Shown one piece after another: positions 42,786 through 51,388 of a stretch of 64,000 bases of DNA. Numbering within the stretch: the stretch's first letter is position 1; every line of letters begins with the position of its first letter. The DNA is from Pseudomonadota bacterium. GTDB lineage: Bacteria > Desulfobacterota > Desulfovibrionia > Desulfovibrionales > Desulfomicrobiaceae. The position numbers and the translations under genes are program-made. The stretch covers positions 62,001 through 126,000 of the forward strand of contig JAHIQM010000014.1 in NCBI GenBank assembly GCA_018902545.1, read 5' to 3'. Under the pieces are notes generated by a model. The model did no database searches and was not told where the DNA came from. It saw only the letters and a program-made list of their open reading frames with translations.

Positions 42786-43474
42786 CAGTTCACCAGAGAA
42801 TAGCGTTTGAGTTCAACCGCGCCCTGGGGCGCCTGCAAGCGGTAATGGGCCCAGTCGGGGCCGCTGACGTAGAAAATGCTCGAGTCGCGGTACAGGTACG
42901 CGCCTTGATGCACCAGGGCCGAATTGATCTGGACCTCGGAATCGGGAGTGGGCGCGTCGAAGTATCCGCTTTCCTCGGACACTAGCGGCACGGGTTCATA
43001 CAGCCCGGCGTTGTTCTTGCGCTGCCTGAAACCGGGGTCGAGGGCCCGCCGCGATCCCTTTGAAGTTTTGTCCAGAACACGGCGGTGGGTGACCAGCTCC
43101 AGATTGACTTCAAGGACGGCCGCCCCTTCGGGTTCAAAGGCGATGGGCACACCGTAATCGATCAGCCGGGTCAGCAGGGCTTCCCTGTAGACTTTGGCGA
43201 AAGGCGTCGTGCCCATGGGCGCGACATAAACACGCACATCGTCCTGCGGGAAAAAGTGGTCCAGGGACGTGCCGCAGTTTTTGGCGACCTTGTCCGCCAG
43301 CTGATCCCAGTGGGCCATGGCCTGCATTTTGGGCTGGGTGCTGATCAGGTAGCCGCTGGAAATGGGGGCTTGCGTCGTGACCAGTTGCTTGGACTGGCTG
43401 GAGTTGACGCTGACTGAAGAACAGCCGGTCACAAAAGCCATGGCCAGCAGGGTAAGCAGAGCTGCGATGCGCAT
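42785..43474 (-). CDS. Lipoprotein, FlgO/P-neighbour type, unknown
   Basis: 229 codons from ATG 43474, chosen because AAGGA lies 8 bp upstream and the signal peptide then begins at once (MRIAALLTLLAMAFVTGC). The lipobox VTGC gives a lipidated cysteine at residue 18. The mature part has DDVRVYVAPMGTTPFAKVYREALL and VLEVNLELVTHRR, without a family I can name. It overlaps the FlgO-like gene by 1 bp and is divergent from another FlgO-type lipoprotein, so the three form one functional group. Confidence 0.7.
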   Translation of the reverse strand: MRIAALLTLLAMAFVTGCSSVSVNSSQSKQLVTTQAPISSGYLISTQPKMQAMAHWDQLADKVAKNCGTSLDHFFPQDDVRVYVAPMGTTPFAKVYREALLTRLIDYGVPIAFEPEGAAVLEVNLELVTHRRVLDKTSKGSRRALDPGFRQRKNNAGLYEPVPLVSEESGYFDAPTPDSEVQINSALVHQGAYLYRDSSIFYVSGPDWAHYRLQAPQGAVELKRYSLVN

Positions 43475-43548
43475 TACGTGATCCTTGATGATGATTTTTC
43501 TCATAATCAGGTTATCGGCCGGCGGCGGGAAAACTTAAGGCGGCAAGC

Positions 43549-43566
43549 CTTGGCACGCGGCATGCT
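43549..43566 (+). promoter_or_regulatory. Sigma-54-type promoter
   Basis: TTGGCACGCGGCATGCT has the conserved GG (43552-43553) and GC (43564-43565) exactly 10 bp apart, as sigma-54 needs. It lies 40 bp before the ATG of the FlgO-type lipoprotein. Confidence 0.75.
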
Positions 43567-43606
43567 GTGCATTGTGCAGTCGGCATTTTTCTCCGGAGGA
43601 TCGGTC

Positions 43607-44179
43607 ATGTCCAAGTTCCCTGTCCTGATTGCCTGCCTTATTTTGTGCGGATGCGTCCAGCTGCCACCCTTTTATGAGGTGGGTTCTCGTGCCAAAACGC
43701 CGCCGCTCATCCCCCTGTCCTACAAGGCGGGAGACCATCTGCATCGCCAGCTTTCCGGGAGCGGGGTGGCGGGCTATCCCATGCTCGCGGCCTCCTTCGT
43801 TGACTCAACGAACATGGAAAACACCAATGATCTCGGCAGGCTTCTTTCGGAGCAGGTTGCCTCGCGCTTAAGCCAGCTCGGCTATTCCGTGACCGAGGTC
43901 CAGCTGCGTTCCGATGAGCTGCGACTGCAGCCCGAGGGCGGGCTCCTTGTCCTGTCCCGTGATCTGTCCCGCATAAACACCGATGTCCCGGCCTATTCCG
44001 TGCTGGTCGGAACCTACACGGTCATCGAGCGCCAAATTTACGTCAACGCCAGAGTTCTGCGCACGGGCGATGGCGTGGCCCTGGCCTCGTCGGACTTTAC
44101 CCTGCCTTACGTCCGTCCGAAAAAAACCGAGGGCAGCGCAATGGCAATCCAGCCATCGGTGAAAACAGTTCTTAATTGA
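43607..44179 (+). CDS. FlgO-domain lipoprotein
   Basis: 190 codons from ATG 43607 with GGAGGA 8 bp upstream; the upstream in-frame extension would read through the sigma-54 promoter. The lipobox is LILCGC. The FlgO domain follows (MLAASFVDSTNMENTNDLGRLLSEQVASRL region, then YSVLVGTYTVIERQIYVNARVLR). It should be an outer-membrane lipoprotein. The sigma-54 promoter and the divergent FlgO-like pair suggest coordinated control with motility or surface functions. Confidence 0.78.
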   Translation: MSKFPVLIACLILCGCVQLPPFYEVGSRAKTPPLIPLSYKAGDHLHRQLSGSGVAGYPMLAASFVDSTNMENTNDLGRLLSEQVASRLSQLGYSVTEVQLRSDELRLQPEGGLLVLSRDLSRINTDVPAYSVLVGTYTVIERQIYVNARVLRTGDGVALASSDFTLPYVRPKKTEGSAMAIQPSVKTVLN

Positions 44180-44218
44180 ACATAAGGCGCGGCTTCCTGC
44201 TTGTTTTTGTGTCTATTT

Positions 44219-44244
44219 TGACATAAGGGAATTTCCATATGTCA
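44219..44244. promoter_or_regulatory. 26-bp palindromic operator before tupA (probable TunR site)
   Basis: TGACATA and TATGTCA arms enclose a GGGAATTTCC centre; 22 of 26 positions obey the symmetry. It overlaps a TTGACA box (44218-44223) and ends 23 bp before the tupA ATG, a position fit for repression. Confidence 0.7.
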
Positions 44245-44267
44245 TTTTGCACTCAGCAGGAGGAAGT

Positions 44268-45140
44268 ATGAAGAAGTTCCTGGTGTTGCTAGTTTTGTTG
44301 GCCCTGCCGAGTATGGGCTTCGCCGCAGACAAGGTGCTGAGTATGTCCACCACTACCAGCACGCAGTCCTCCGGCCTGCTCGATGTGCTGCTCCCCGAGT
44401 TCAAGAAGGACACGGGAATTGACGTCAAGGTCATGGCCAAGGGCACTGGCGCGGCCATCCGCGATGGTGTGGACGGCAACGTGGACGTGATCTTCGTGCA
44501 CGACCCGGCCCGCGAGGAAAAATTCGTGGCCGACGGTTTCGGCACCAAGCGCTATTACGTCATGTACAACGATTTTCTGCTCATTGGCCCCGCCGCTGAT
44601 CCGGCCGGAGCGAAGAGAGCCGATGCGCCCCAGGCCATGAAGAAGATCGCCATGTCCGAGGCCGTGTTCGTGTCCCGTGGCGACGACAGCGGCACCCATG
44701 CCAAGGAACAGGAATTGTGGAAGGGCTCCGGCCTGCCCCTGAGGGAGGAGGACACCATCTTCAAGGCCAAGGACAAAGAAGTGACCTTTAAGACCGTCCG
44801 TCCCGAAGCAATGAAGATGTATATGTCCATCGGCCAGGGTATGGGCAAGACTCTGACCTTTGCCGAGGAAAAGCAGGGCTACACCCTGACCGACCGCGGC
44901 ACCTACGTGCAGTACAAGTACGGCCGTCCCGAGGGCCTGGATCTTGAACCCATCAGCGAAGGCGACACGACCCTCTTCAACCCCTACGGCGTGATCCCGG
45001 TCAACCCGGAAAAGCACCCCCATGTTCGCTTCGATCTGGCCGACACGTTCGCCAACTGGCTGGTCTCCGCGCGCGGGCAGCAGGTCATCGCGGACTACAA
45101 ACTCCTTGACAATCAGCTCTTCTTTCCCGACGCAAAATAG
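44268..45140 (+). CDS. tupA: Tungstate ABC transporter substrate-binding protein
   Basis: 290 codons from ATG 44268, with AGGAGGAA upstream. The signal peptide is MKKFLVLLVLLALPSMGFAA. The oxyanion-binding TTTST motif (STTTSTQSSGLLD) is characteristic of TupA, and VMAKGTGAAIRDG and VFVSRGDDSGTH match the family. It binds tungstate in the periplasm with high selectivity over molybdate and delivers it to TupBC, which is needed for tungsten formate dehydrogenases. It is followed by a terminator before tupB. Confidence 0.93.
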   Translation: MKKFLVLLVLLALPSMGFAADKVLSMSTTTSTQSSGLLDVLLPEFKKDTGIDVKVMAKGTGAAIRDGVDGNVDVIFVHDPAREEKFVADGFGTKRYYVMYNDFLLIGPAADPAGAKRADAPQAMKKIAMSEAVFVSRGDDSGTHAKEQELWKGSGLPLREEDTIFKAKDKEVTFKTVRPEAMKMYMSIGQGMGKTLTFAEEKQGYTLTDRGTYVQYKYGRPEGLDLEPISEGDTTLFNPYGVIPVNPEKHPHVRFDLADTFANWLVSARGQQVIADYKLLDNQLFFPDAK

Positions 45141-45209
45141 CTTCGGGCGCATGGCAGGACGGATCGGGATCAGGTTTGATTCCGGGCCGCATATCGCGAG
45201 ATTTTATGG

Positions 45210-45240
45210 CGGCCCGCTCCTGTAGCGGGCCGTTTTTTTT
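45210..45240 (+). terminator. Terminator between tupA and tupB
   Basis: CGGCCCGCT pairs with AGCGGGCCG around a 5-nt loop, followed by eight T. It lies 70 bp past tupA and 30 bp before tupB, inside the operon. Confidence 0.88.
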
Positions 45241-45269
45241 ACGAACTGCCTGCCCGGTTTGGAGGGTGC

Positions 45270-45962
45270 ATGTTTTTTCTGGAAAGTCTGCAGGCCGCGC
45301 TGGCCCTCCTGCTTGAGCTCGACCCCGAGTTGCTGCACATCGTCGGCGTGTCGCTGAACGTCAGCCTCTGGTCCACCCTGGCCGCCTGCATTGTCGGCGT
45401 CCCGGCCGGGTTTTTCATCGGCATCGCGCGTTTTCGCCTCAAGCAGGCCGTGATCACCTTTTTCAATACCATGCTGGCCATGCCCACCGTGGTCATCGGC
45501 CTCTTGGTCTATTCCCTGCTCTCGCGGCGCGGCATGTTCGGCTCCCTGGGCTGGCTGTACACGCAAAAGGCCATGATCTTAGGCCAGATCATCCTTATCA
45601 CCCCCATCATCATCGCCTTCACCATCGCCGCCGTGGGCCGCCTCGACGACCGCTACCGACGCACGGCCCTGACCCTGGGCGCTTCCCCCTTACAGGTGGG
45701 TCTGGTCATCCTGCGCGAGGCACGTTTTAGCATCATGGCCGCCATTGTGGCCGCTTTCGGCCGCGTCATCTCCGAAATCGGCATCTCCATGATGCTCGGC
45801 GGCAACGCCAAGGGCTTCACCCGCACCATGACCACGGCCATGGCCCTGGAGTACGACAAGGGTGAATTCGTCCTCGCCCTGGGGCTTGGCATCGTATTGC
45901 TGTCCATCAGCCTGGCCGTGAACGTGCTGCTCGGGTACGTGCAGGGGAGGACGGGGAGATGA
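45270..45962 (+). CDS. tupB: Tungstate ABC transporter permease
   Basis: 230 codons, five to six membrane helices. The ATPase-contact loop TALTLGASPLQVGLVILREARFS carries the conserved EAA-type motif ([LIV]GAS...). It forms the membrane channel with tupC. It overlaps tupC by 4 bp (ATGA), so the two are co-translated. A Shine-Dalgarno GGAGG lies 8 bp upstream. Confidence 0.93.
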   Translation: MFFLESLQAALALLLELDPELLHIVGVSLNVSLWSTLAACIVGVPAGFFIGIARFRLKQAVITFFNTMLAMPTVVIGLLVYSLLSRRGMFGSLGWLYTQKAMILGQIILITPIIIAFTIAAVGRLDDRYRRTALTLGASPLQVGLVILREARFSIMAAIVAAFGRVISEIGISMMLGGNAKGFTRTMTTAMALEYDKGEFVLALGLGIVLLSISLAVNVLLGYVQGRTGR

Positions 45963-46963
45963 GTCTGTTTGAACTGAGCGGCGTTCGCGTCGTCTATGAG
46001 GGCCGGGTTGTGCTCGACCTGCCGCGCCTTGCGATAGAGGAGAACACCGCCTACTCCCTGCAAGGGCCCAACGGGGCCGGAAAGTCGACCCTGCTTGGCA
46101 TTCTTTCCTTTCTGAGCGCCCCGCATCAGGGCGAGGTGCGCTTCGAGGGCAGCGCGGTGCGCTGGACGGAACCTGCCCTGCGCGTGCTGCGCCGCAACGT
46201 GGGCCTGGTGGAGCAGCATCCGGTCATGTTCAGCCGCAGCGTGCGTGACAACGTGGGGTACGGCTTGGCCATTCGCGGGGTGGACAAGGCGCGCCGCAAT
46301 CACCTTGTGGACGAGGCCCTTGATCTCGTGGGGCTCTCTCATCTGGCCGAAGTCTACGCCCCGCGCCTGTCCGGCGGCGAAACCCAGCGCGTGGCCATCG
46401 CCCGGGCCCTGGCCAGCCGCCCGAAGGTGCTCCTTCTGGACGAGCCCACCGCCAGCGTCGATACGCACAACCGGGTCATCATCGAGCAGATCGTGGCCGA
46501 TCTGCGCGACCGGGGCGAGACGACGGTCGTGCTGTGCACCCACAACCGCTCCCAGGCTGCGGCCCTTTGCCCCGAGGTCATCTATCTCGAAGACGGGCGC
46601 CTTGCCGCGCGCCCGGCAAGTAATTCCTACGCGGGGCAGTTCGTTGCAGAACAAGGGCGGACCTGGTGCAGGATCGCCCCCTTATTCTGCGTGCCGGTCC
46701 CGCAGTGCGGGCCGGGCCGGGGCCGGGTGGTCATCGAGCCGGGCGCGGTACGCCTGAGCGTGGCGGAGGAGCCTGGTTTGAACCGGGGGGCTTTGACCCG
46801 TATTCGGCTCGAAGATGGACTTGTCAGCCTGAGCGTTGACTTGGGGCGGCCTCTGCATGTGCAGATGGGGCTCGCGGAGTTCAAGGACGCGGGGCTTGAG
46901 ATCGGGGCGCTGGTTCAGGTTGAGATACCGGCTGAGGCGGTGCAGTGTTTTCTGGGGTCTTGA
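45959..46963 (+). CDS. tupC: Tungstate ABC transporter ATPase
   Basis: 334 codons. Walker A is GPNGAGKST, signature LSGGETQRVAIARAL, Walker B VLLLDEPTASVD. The C-terminal about 100 residues (from about 230) are an extra domain, with GRVVIEPGAVRLSV and LEIGALVQVEIPAEAV, that resembles a TOBE oxyanion-binding regulatory domain. It could allow intracellular tungstate to inhibit the transporter. Confidence 0.92.
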   Translation: MSLFELSGVRVVYEGRVVLDLPRLAIEENTAYSLQGPNGAGKSTLLGILSFLSAPHQGEVRFEGSAVRWTEPALRVLRRNVGLVEQHPVMFSRSVRDNVGYGLAIRGVDKARRNHLVDEALDLVGLSHLAEVYAPRLSGGETQRVAIARALASRPKVLLLDEPTASVDTHNRVIIEQIVADLRDRGETTVVLCTHNRSQAAALCPEVIYLEDGRLAARPASNSYAGQFVAEQGRTWCRIAPLFCVPVPQCGPGRGRVVIEPGAVRLSVAEEPGLNRGALTRIRLEDGLVSLSVDLGRPLHVQMGLAEFKDAGLEIGALVQVEIPAEAVQCFLGS

Positions 46964-47072
46964 GGAAGAGGATGGACTGATGGATGGATTGAGGTTGTGT
47001 GGTGAGGGGGGCGAACCGACGCCCCTTGAGCGATTGAGGGAGACGATGGAAAGTTAAGAGAGGGATAGAGAG

Positions 47073-47957
47073 ATGTCGGAGTTGGAGGGACTTCATTCGG
47101 GTTTTTTCCCGGAATCCGGTTCGGATGGCGAATGGCGGGAGCTGTGCCGTCGTTGCAACGAACTGCGCCTTGTGCCTGAGAGCTGGTGGGCGCGGATCGT
47201 GGCCGACCCCGAAGTGGTCCCTTGCGTGGAAGAGTCCGCGCTGAAGGTTCGCCTGCGCGGTAACGCCTTTGCGGAAGTGGAGCTTCGTGGCGCAGGGGTG
47301 CAGTGCCGCATTGCGCCGGAAGATCTGCTCCTGGCGCATCCTGGAGCGCGAACCGTGCTGGGCGACGAAGCTGCGCCGCAGCCGAAACGGGTGCAAAATC
47401 TTGCTGATCTCGCGCGTTCCTATGATCATGTGCGGCGCCGGGTCTGTCGTCATGAAGACCGGCGGGCCGCGACCCTCGACCGGCTTTTTCTGCGACATTC
47501 CTGTGTCCTGGCCGTGGACGCCGCTTTGCCTTCGGGACGGGCCGATCTGGTCACTCTTTCGCCTCGGGGCGCCGCTGTTTTTTTTCTGCTTCGCCGCTAC
47601 CAGGACGGTGATCTGCGCCTTGCCGGACGAGGCGGAATCGTTTGGCGCATGCAGGAGCTCAATCGCCACCTCGCGCAAGAACAGGTCATGGGCTCCTGGA
47701 TTCGCGATCTCCTTGAACGTTCCCGCGCCCTTGAAACGCCCCATGTGAAACGGTACCGGTTCGCCGCCAATCCCGTCGTCCATCCGCGTGTCCGACTGCT
47801 GATCGTCGATTTCGATCACGCCCAGCGTCTCGGCGGATTGCCTTCCTTGCGCGCCGACCTCGAGGTCGGACTTGACCACGCCGCCGCCCGGGGTGATATT
47901 CACTGCATTGGCGACGCCGGAAACATTTCGTACGATACCTTTTTTTCCGGAATCTGA
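47073..47957 (+). CDS. Hypothetical protein, possible degenerate PD-(D/E)XK nuclease
   Basis: 294 codons; start with a GAGAG-type ribosome site. No signal peptide or membrane helix. The segment VDAALPSGRADLVTLSPRG followed by VFFLLRRYQDGDLRL resembles the core of PD-(D/E)XK nucleases, where the second line would normally read with E and K; here L and R replace them. The end, RGDIHCIGDAGNISYDTFFSGI, is unusual. Function unknown; it sits alone between tupC and trxB and overlaps nothing. Confidence 0.55.
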   Translation: MSELEGLHSGFFPESGSDGEWRELCRRCNELRLVPESWWARIVADPEVVPCVEESALKVRLRGNAFAEVELRGAGVQCRIAPEDLLLAHPGARTVLGDEAAPQPKRVQNLADLARSYDHVRRRVCRHEDRRAATLDRLFLRHSCVLAVDAALPSGRADLVTLSPRGAAVFFLLRRYQDGDLRLAGRGGIVWRMQELNRHLAQEQVMGSWIRDLLERSRALETPHVKRYRFAANPVVHPRVRLLIVDFDHAQRLGGLPSLRADLEVGLDHAAARGDIHCIGDAGNISYDTFFSGI

Positions 47958-48079
47958 TTGGCTCGCTGTTTTACGCAGGAAGCGGCTTAAAGATCTGCCC
48001 GAGGGCATGGCAAAATTTGGCAAACAGGAAGATAAACAGGAACAGGCCTGATCAGAGGCCAACCTTGGAGGAGAATACC

Positions 48080-49027
48080 TTGGAAAACGAAATGTACGAT
48101 CTGGTTATTGTCGGCGGTGGCCCGGCCGGGCTTTCTGCGGGAATCTACGCCATGCGCGCGGCCATGCACACGGTTCTCATCGAAAAGGGCATGCCCGGCG
48201 GTCAGATCGCACTGACCAAGGATGTGGAAAACTATCCGGGCATCGAGGAAGTCGGCGGGTTCGAACTGTGCGAGAAATTTTTGAATCACGCCAAACGCTA
48301 CAACCTTGAAATCCGGGAAAACGAGGTCACCTGCGTCGAGCCCGGCGTGGATTTCCATGAAGTCGTCCTGGCTGATGGCACGCGCCTGCACACCCACGCC
48401 GTCATCCTCGCTCCGGGCGGGTCGGCCCGCAAGCTGGGCGTGCCCGGTGAAATGGAGCAGTACGGCAAGGGCGTGTCCTATTGCGCCACCTGTGACGGGT
48501 TTTTCTTTCGCGGCAAGACCGTGGTCGTGGTCGGCGGCGGGGACACGGCCCTGGAAGATGCCCTCTACCTCTCCAAGATCTGCGCCAAGGTCTATCTGGT
48601 ACACCGCCGCGACGAGTTTCGCGGCAGCCGCATCCTGCAGCAGCGTGTTTTTGCCGAATCACGCATCACCCTGGTGCTCAGTTCCGTGCTGGAAAATATC
48701 GTCGCCGATGACCAGGGCGTGACCGGAGTCAAGGTCAAGAACGTGCAGACCGAAGAGACCCAGTATATCGCCACCGACGGCGTGTTCATCTTTGTCGGCT
48801 TCCTCCCCAACAACGGCCTTGTCCCGTCCGGTGTGAAGATGAACGCCTCGGGCTACGTGATCACGGATGAGAAATGCGAAACCAGCCTGCCCGGCGTTTT
48901 TGCCGTGGGAGACCTGCGCCAGAAGTACGCCAACCAGATCGTCCTGGCCGCGGCCGACGGCTGCGTAGCCGCCCTGGCCGCCGCTCATTACGTGGAAATG
49001 CGCAAGGCCCAGGCCGATCGCAAATAG
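48080..49027 (+). CDS. trxB: Thioredoxin reductase
   Basis: 315 codons from TTG 48080, which has GGAGGAG 6 bp upstream; the next ATG (48092) is 18 bp away from it. FAD motif IVGGGPAGLSAGIYA, redox-active CATC in VSYCATCDGFFF, and NADPH motif VVGGGDTALEDALYL are present, with GVFAVGDLRQK closing the FAD domain. It reduces thioredoxin with NADPH. No thioredoxin gene is adjacent. The terminator follows 25 bp behind. Confidence 0.95.
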   Translation: MENEMYDLVIVGGGPAGLSAGIYAMRAAMHTVLIEKGMPGGQIALTKDVENYPGIEEVGGFELCEKFLNHAKRYNLEIRENEVTCVEPGVDFHEVVLADGTRLHTHAVILAPGGSARKLGVPGEMEQYGKGVSYCATCDGFFFRGKTVVVVGGGDTALEDALYLSKICAKVYLVHRRDEFRGSRILQQRVFAESRITLVLSSVLENIVADDQGVTGVKVKNVQTEETQYIATDGVFIFVGFLPNNGLVPSGVKMNASGYVITDEKCETSLPGVFAVGDLRQKYANQIVLAAADGCVAALAAAHYVEMRKAQADRK

Positions 49028-49051
49028 TCCTTGCACCCAGAAAACGCTTCG

Positions 49052-49084
49052 CGGCGCAACTCTTCGGGGCTTGCGCCGTTTTTT
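49052..49084 (+). terminator. Terminator of trxB
   Basis: CGGCGCAA pairs with TTGCGCCG around an 11-nt loop, then six T. It starts 25 bp behind the stop codon. Confidence 0.9.
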
Positions 49085-49184
49085 GTGGGGGCTCCAGGCC
49101 GGCCCGTTCTCGGTCGCCAGCTGCTTCAGGTTACCCGTCTTGCCGTGGAAAATTGCTGAACTTGACGCGCATAACTCTCGGCAA

Positions 49185-49215
49185 CAAAAAACCCCTCGAA
49201 AATTCAAGGGGTTTT
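49185..49215 (-). terminator. Terminator of tRNA-Asn copy 1
   Basis: On the minus strand AAAACCCCTT pairs with AGGGGTTTT and continues into a T run, about 25 bp past the tRNA 3' end. Confidence 0.82.
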
Positions 49216-49240
49216 GGTCGCCTGATGGGCGGGAAGTTCA

Positions 49241-49316
49241 TGGCTCCCCGGGACAGATTTGAACTGCCGACACGGTGGTTAACAGCCACCTGCTCTGCCA
49301 GCTGAGCTACCGGGGA
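49241..49316 (-). tRNA. tRNA-Asn(GTT), copy 1
   Basis: Acceptor TCCCCGG pairs with CCGGGGA, followed by G and an encoded CCA. The anticodon loop CTGTTAA is between GTGG and CCAC. The gene is nearly identical to the copy at 53321-53396. Confidence 0.97.
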
Positions 49317-49396
49317 ACAAGAGCCAGAAGGCGCTTTTAGGGAAAGGGCGGCCCGCTGTCAACCGTGTTGCCCTCCCGGCCTTTGCGCGGCTACGC

Positions 49397-50023
49397 CTAG
49401 AAGAAGCGGCGCTGGAGCAACTCCAGCCGCTCCTGGGGGTAGAGCTTGCCATATGCGGGCAGTTGCCGGTGCCCTCCCCTGGGGCTGAGTTCCATAATGC
49501 GGACCATGGCCGTATCCACGGGAAGCCGGTCCAGCACCCTGACCTTGTAGGCAGGCGCGGGGGCGATCCCGGCTGCGCGGATCATGTCCAGGTAGCGCCT
49601 GTATTCCGGATCTGTCGTGTCGGAAGACAGCGCATACGAATCCTCGCGGTAGGGGTAGCCTTCGATGACCACCTTGGTCCCGCCCAGATAGCGGAAAATT
49701 TCGATCTGGCTGGTCTTCATGACCCGGGAGAGGATCAGAAATTCCGGGGCCCCCTTGTCCTCACGTACGAAGACCAGGGAATTGACCTCGTCCACAGGGG
49801 TGAGGAAGGAATCCCATATTTCGCCGCGCACGCTGATTTTTTCTTCCCCAAGATAGCGCCACTGGGATTCCAGGGGGATGGGTTCGCCTCGCCACAAAAA
49901 GATTGTGTCGACTCCGGGCTGGTAGCGGCCGCTGAAAGGCGTGGTCGAGCAGGCCGAGGCCAGCAACAAGAGGGCCGTGATCATGGCCAGGATGAAGATT
50001 CTGCGATGCAAATGGTGGTTCAT
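49397..50023 (-). CDS. Lipoprotein, unknown
   Basis: 208 codons from ATG 50023 with GGAGGAATC upstream. The signal peptide RIFILAMITALLLLASAC ends in a lipobox (LASAC), so it is a lipoprotein. The mature part has IFLWRGEPIPLESQWRYLG and a C-terminal RGGHRQLPAYGKLYPQERLE. No conserved domain is recognised. It follows the radical SAM gene by 42 bp on the same strand. Confidence 0.7.
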   Translation of the reverse strand: MNHHLHRRIFILAMITALLLLASACSTTPFSGRYQPGVDTIFLWRGEPIPLESQWRYLGEEKISVRGEIWDSFLTPVDEVNSLVFVREDKGAPEFLILSRVMKTSQIEIFRYLGGTKVVIEGYPYREDSYALSSDTTDPEYRRYLDMIRAAGIAPAPAYKVRVLDRLPVDTAMVRIMELSPRGGHRQLPAYGKLYPQERLELLQRRFF

Positions 50024-50065
50024 GATTCCTCCAGGAAGCAACCTTCCCGCAAAGCAGGGGCGTTG

Positions 50066-51346
50066 TCAAAAATATACGCCAAGTCCCGGAGTGATCCATT
50101 CGCAGGATTCATCCAGGCTGGGCGGATAGATGCCCGAAGGGTCCTGGGCTGGGGCTTGGGCGGCGGCACCTTCGCTTGGCCTGGCGGGGTGGCGCTCCAA
50201 AAAAACCGAAAAGTCTGCCGCGAGGGGAATCTCCCGGTACGGGAACTCCGGGCTGGCCTGGGGACGCAGGAAGGCCGCCGCGTACGTCGGATGCTCCGGG
50301 CCGACCGCCGTGAACCCGGAAGGCTTTGCGGGGTGATCGTGGGCAGCGGGCAAGGCCGCATGCGGGAGGTGGATGTGGCCGGTGCCGGTCAGTGACTCCC
50401 CGTTTTCAAGCAGCTGCCCGCCGAACCGCTTGCGGCTGGCCGCAGCCTGGAATCGGTGTTTGTAGACAAAGGAGCAGTAATTGACGGCCAGCGGCAGCTT
50501 GCATCCGGCCGCATGGGCCACGAGCGCAAGGGCGCAGAGTTCCGACTCCAGCACCGTGACCTTGGGGCCGTGGACGTAGGTGTACTCGCGTTCGAGCAGG
50601 TACCTGGCGTTATGCGGAGTGAGGCGCAGCTGGTGCAGGTTTAGGTGGCTCACCCCGGCCGCACAGAGGTCTGGCAGGAGTAGGCGCAGGCGCGTTGCCT
50701 CCTCGGGCACGGCTGGTATCTCCACGGTGACCGTGGGCACGATGCCTGCGGCCAGGGGTAGGAATTTCAGGTTGTAGTCCGTGGCGCCGATGTCGAAGCG
50801 GATCTCGTTCAGCCCCGCGTCCGCAAGCCTTCGCAGCTTGTCTTCCGTGACCAGGATGCCGTTGGTGTAAAGCCAGATGTGCAGGTCTGGGCCGCAGGTG
50901 CGACGCAGAGCCTGTACGTAGGTCAGGCTTTTCTCGAAATCCAGGAGCGGTTCGCCGCCGCTGATGCTCGCCCCGCCGAACCCGAAAAAACGGACAAGGT
51001 CGGCGTAATCCTGGGCGCGGTGAAAAGGCACGCTGCCGGACATGGGCGGGTCGTCCGTATTCTGGGGCGTGGGGCAGTAGAAGCAGCGACCGTTGCAACG
51101 TCCGCTGATGAACAGGCAGGACCAGGCCATGCCCGCGCATTGCAGGCACCCCGGTGAGAGAGGGCCGTGATGGATCTTGGTGCCAAGGCACGACACGGCA
51201 AGGCCGGGGGATTGTAGCAGCCGGGTTCTCTCCTGCGTCGCAGCCCTGGCGCGATCTTCGTCGATCCAGTTGATATAGTTGAAAATAGGGCCGTATTCGC
51301 GCGCGTTTGCCTCGATCAGGCGTTCTCTCGTCCTTTCTTCGTTCAT
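50066..51346 (-). CDS. Radical SAM protein, pyruvate-formate-lyase activase-like
   Basis: 426 codons. The radical SAM motif is CNGRCFYC, followed by ASISGGEPLLD and WLYTNGILV, and a further cysteine set (GCLQCAGMAWSC) just before it may hold an extra cluster. The C-terminal 90 residues are low-complexity, rich in A and P. The core resembles PflA-related and heme- or cofactor-modifying radical SAM enzymes. Substrate unknown. It lies between tunR and the lipoprotein; co-transcription with them is possible. Confidence 0.82.
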   Translation of the reverse strand: MNEERTRERLIEANAREYGPIFNYINWIDEDRARAATQERTRLLQSPGLAVSCLGTKIHHGPLSPGCLQCAGMAWSCLFISGRCNGRCFYCPTPQNTDDPPMSGSVPFHRAQDYADLVRFFGFGGASISGGEPLLDFEKSLTYVQALRRTCGPDLHIWLYTNGILVTEDKLRRLADAGLNEIRFDIGATDYNLKFLPLAAGIVPTVTVEIPAVPEEATRLRLLLPDLCAAGVSHLNLHQLRLTPHNARYLLEREYTYVHGPKVTVLESELCALALVAHAAGCKLPLAVNYCSFVYKHRFQAAASRKRFGGQLLENGESLTGTGHIHLPHAALPAAHDHPAKPSGFTAVGPEHPTYAAAFLRPQASPEFPYREIPLAADFSVFLERHPARPSEGAAAQAPAQDPSGIYPPSLDESCEWITPGLGVYF

Positions 51347-51388
51347 GGAATGAATGTCTCCTGCGTGGACGATACGACTGAAAATGGG

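Noticed and set aside
47959-48051. Protein-like frame between the orphan gene and trxB (DWLAVLRRKRLKDLPEG)
   Set aside because: It looks coding but has no start of its own and overlaps the end of the previous gene out of frame; a frameshift could not be shown.
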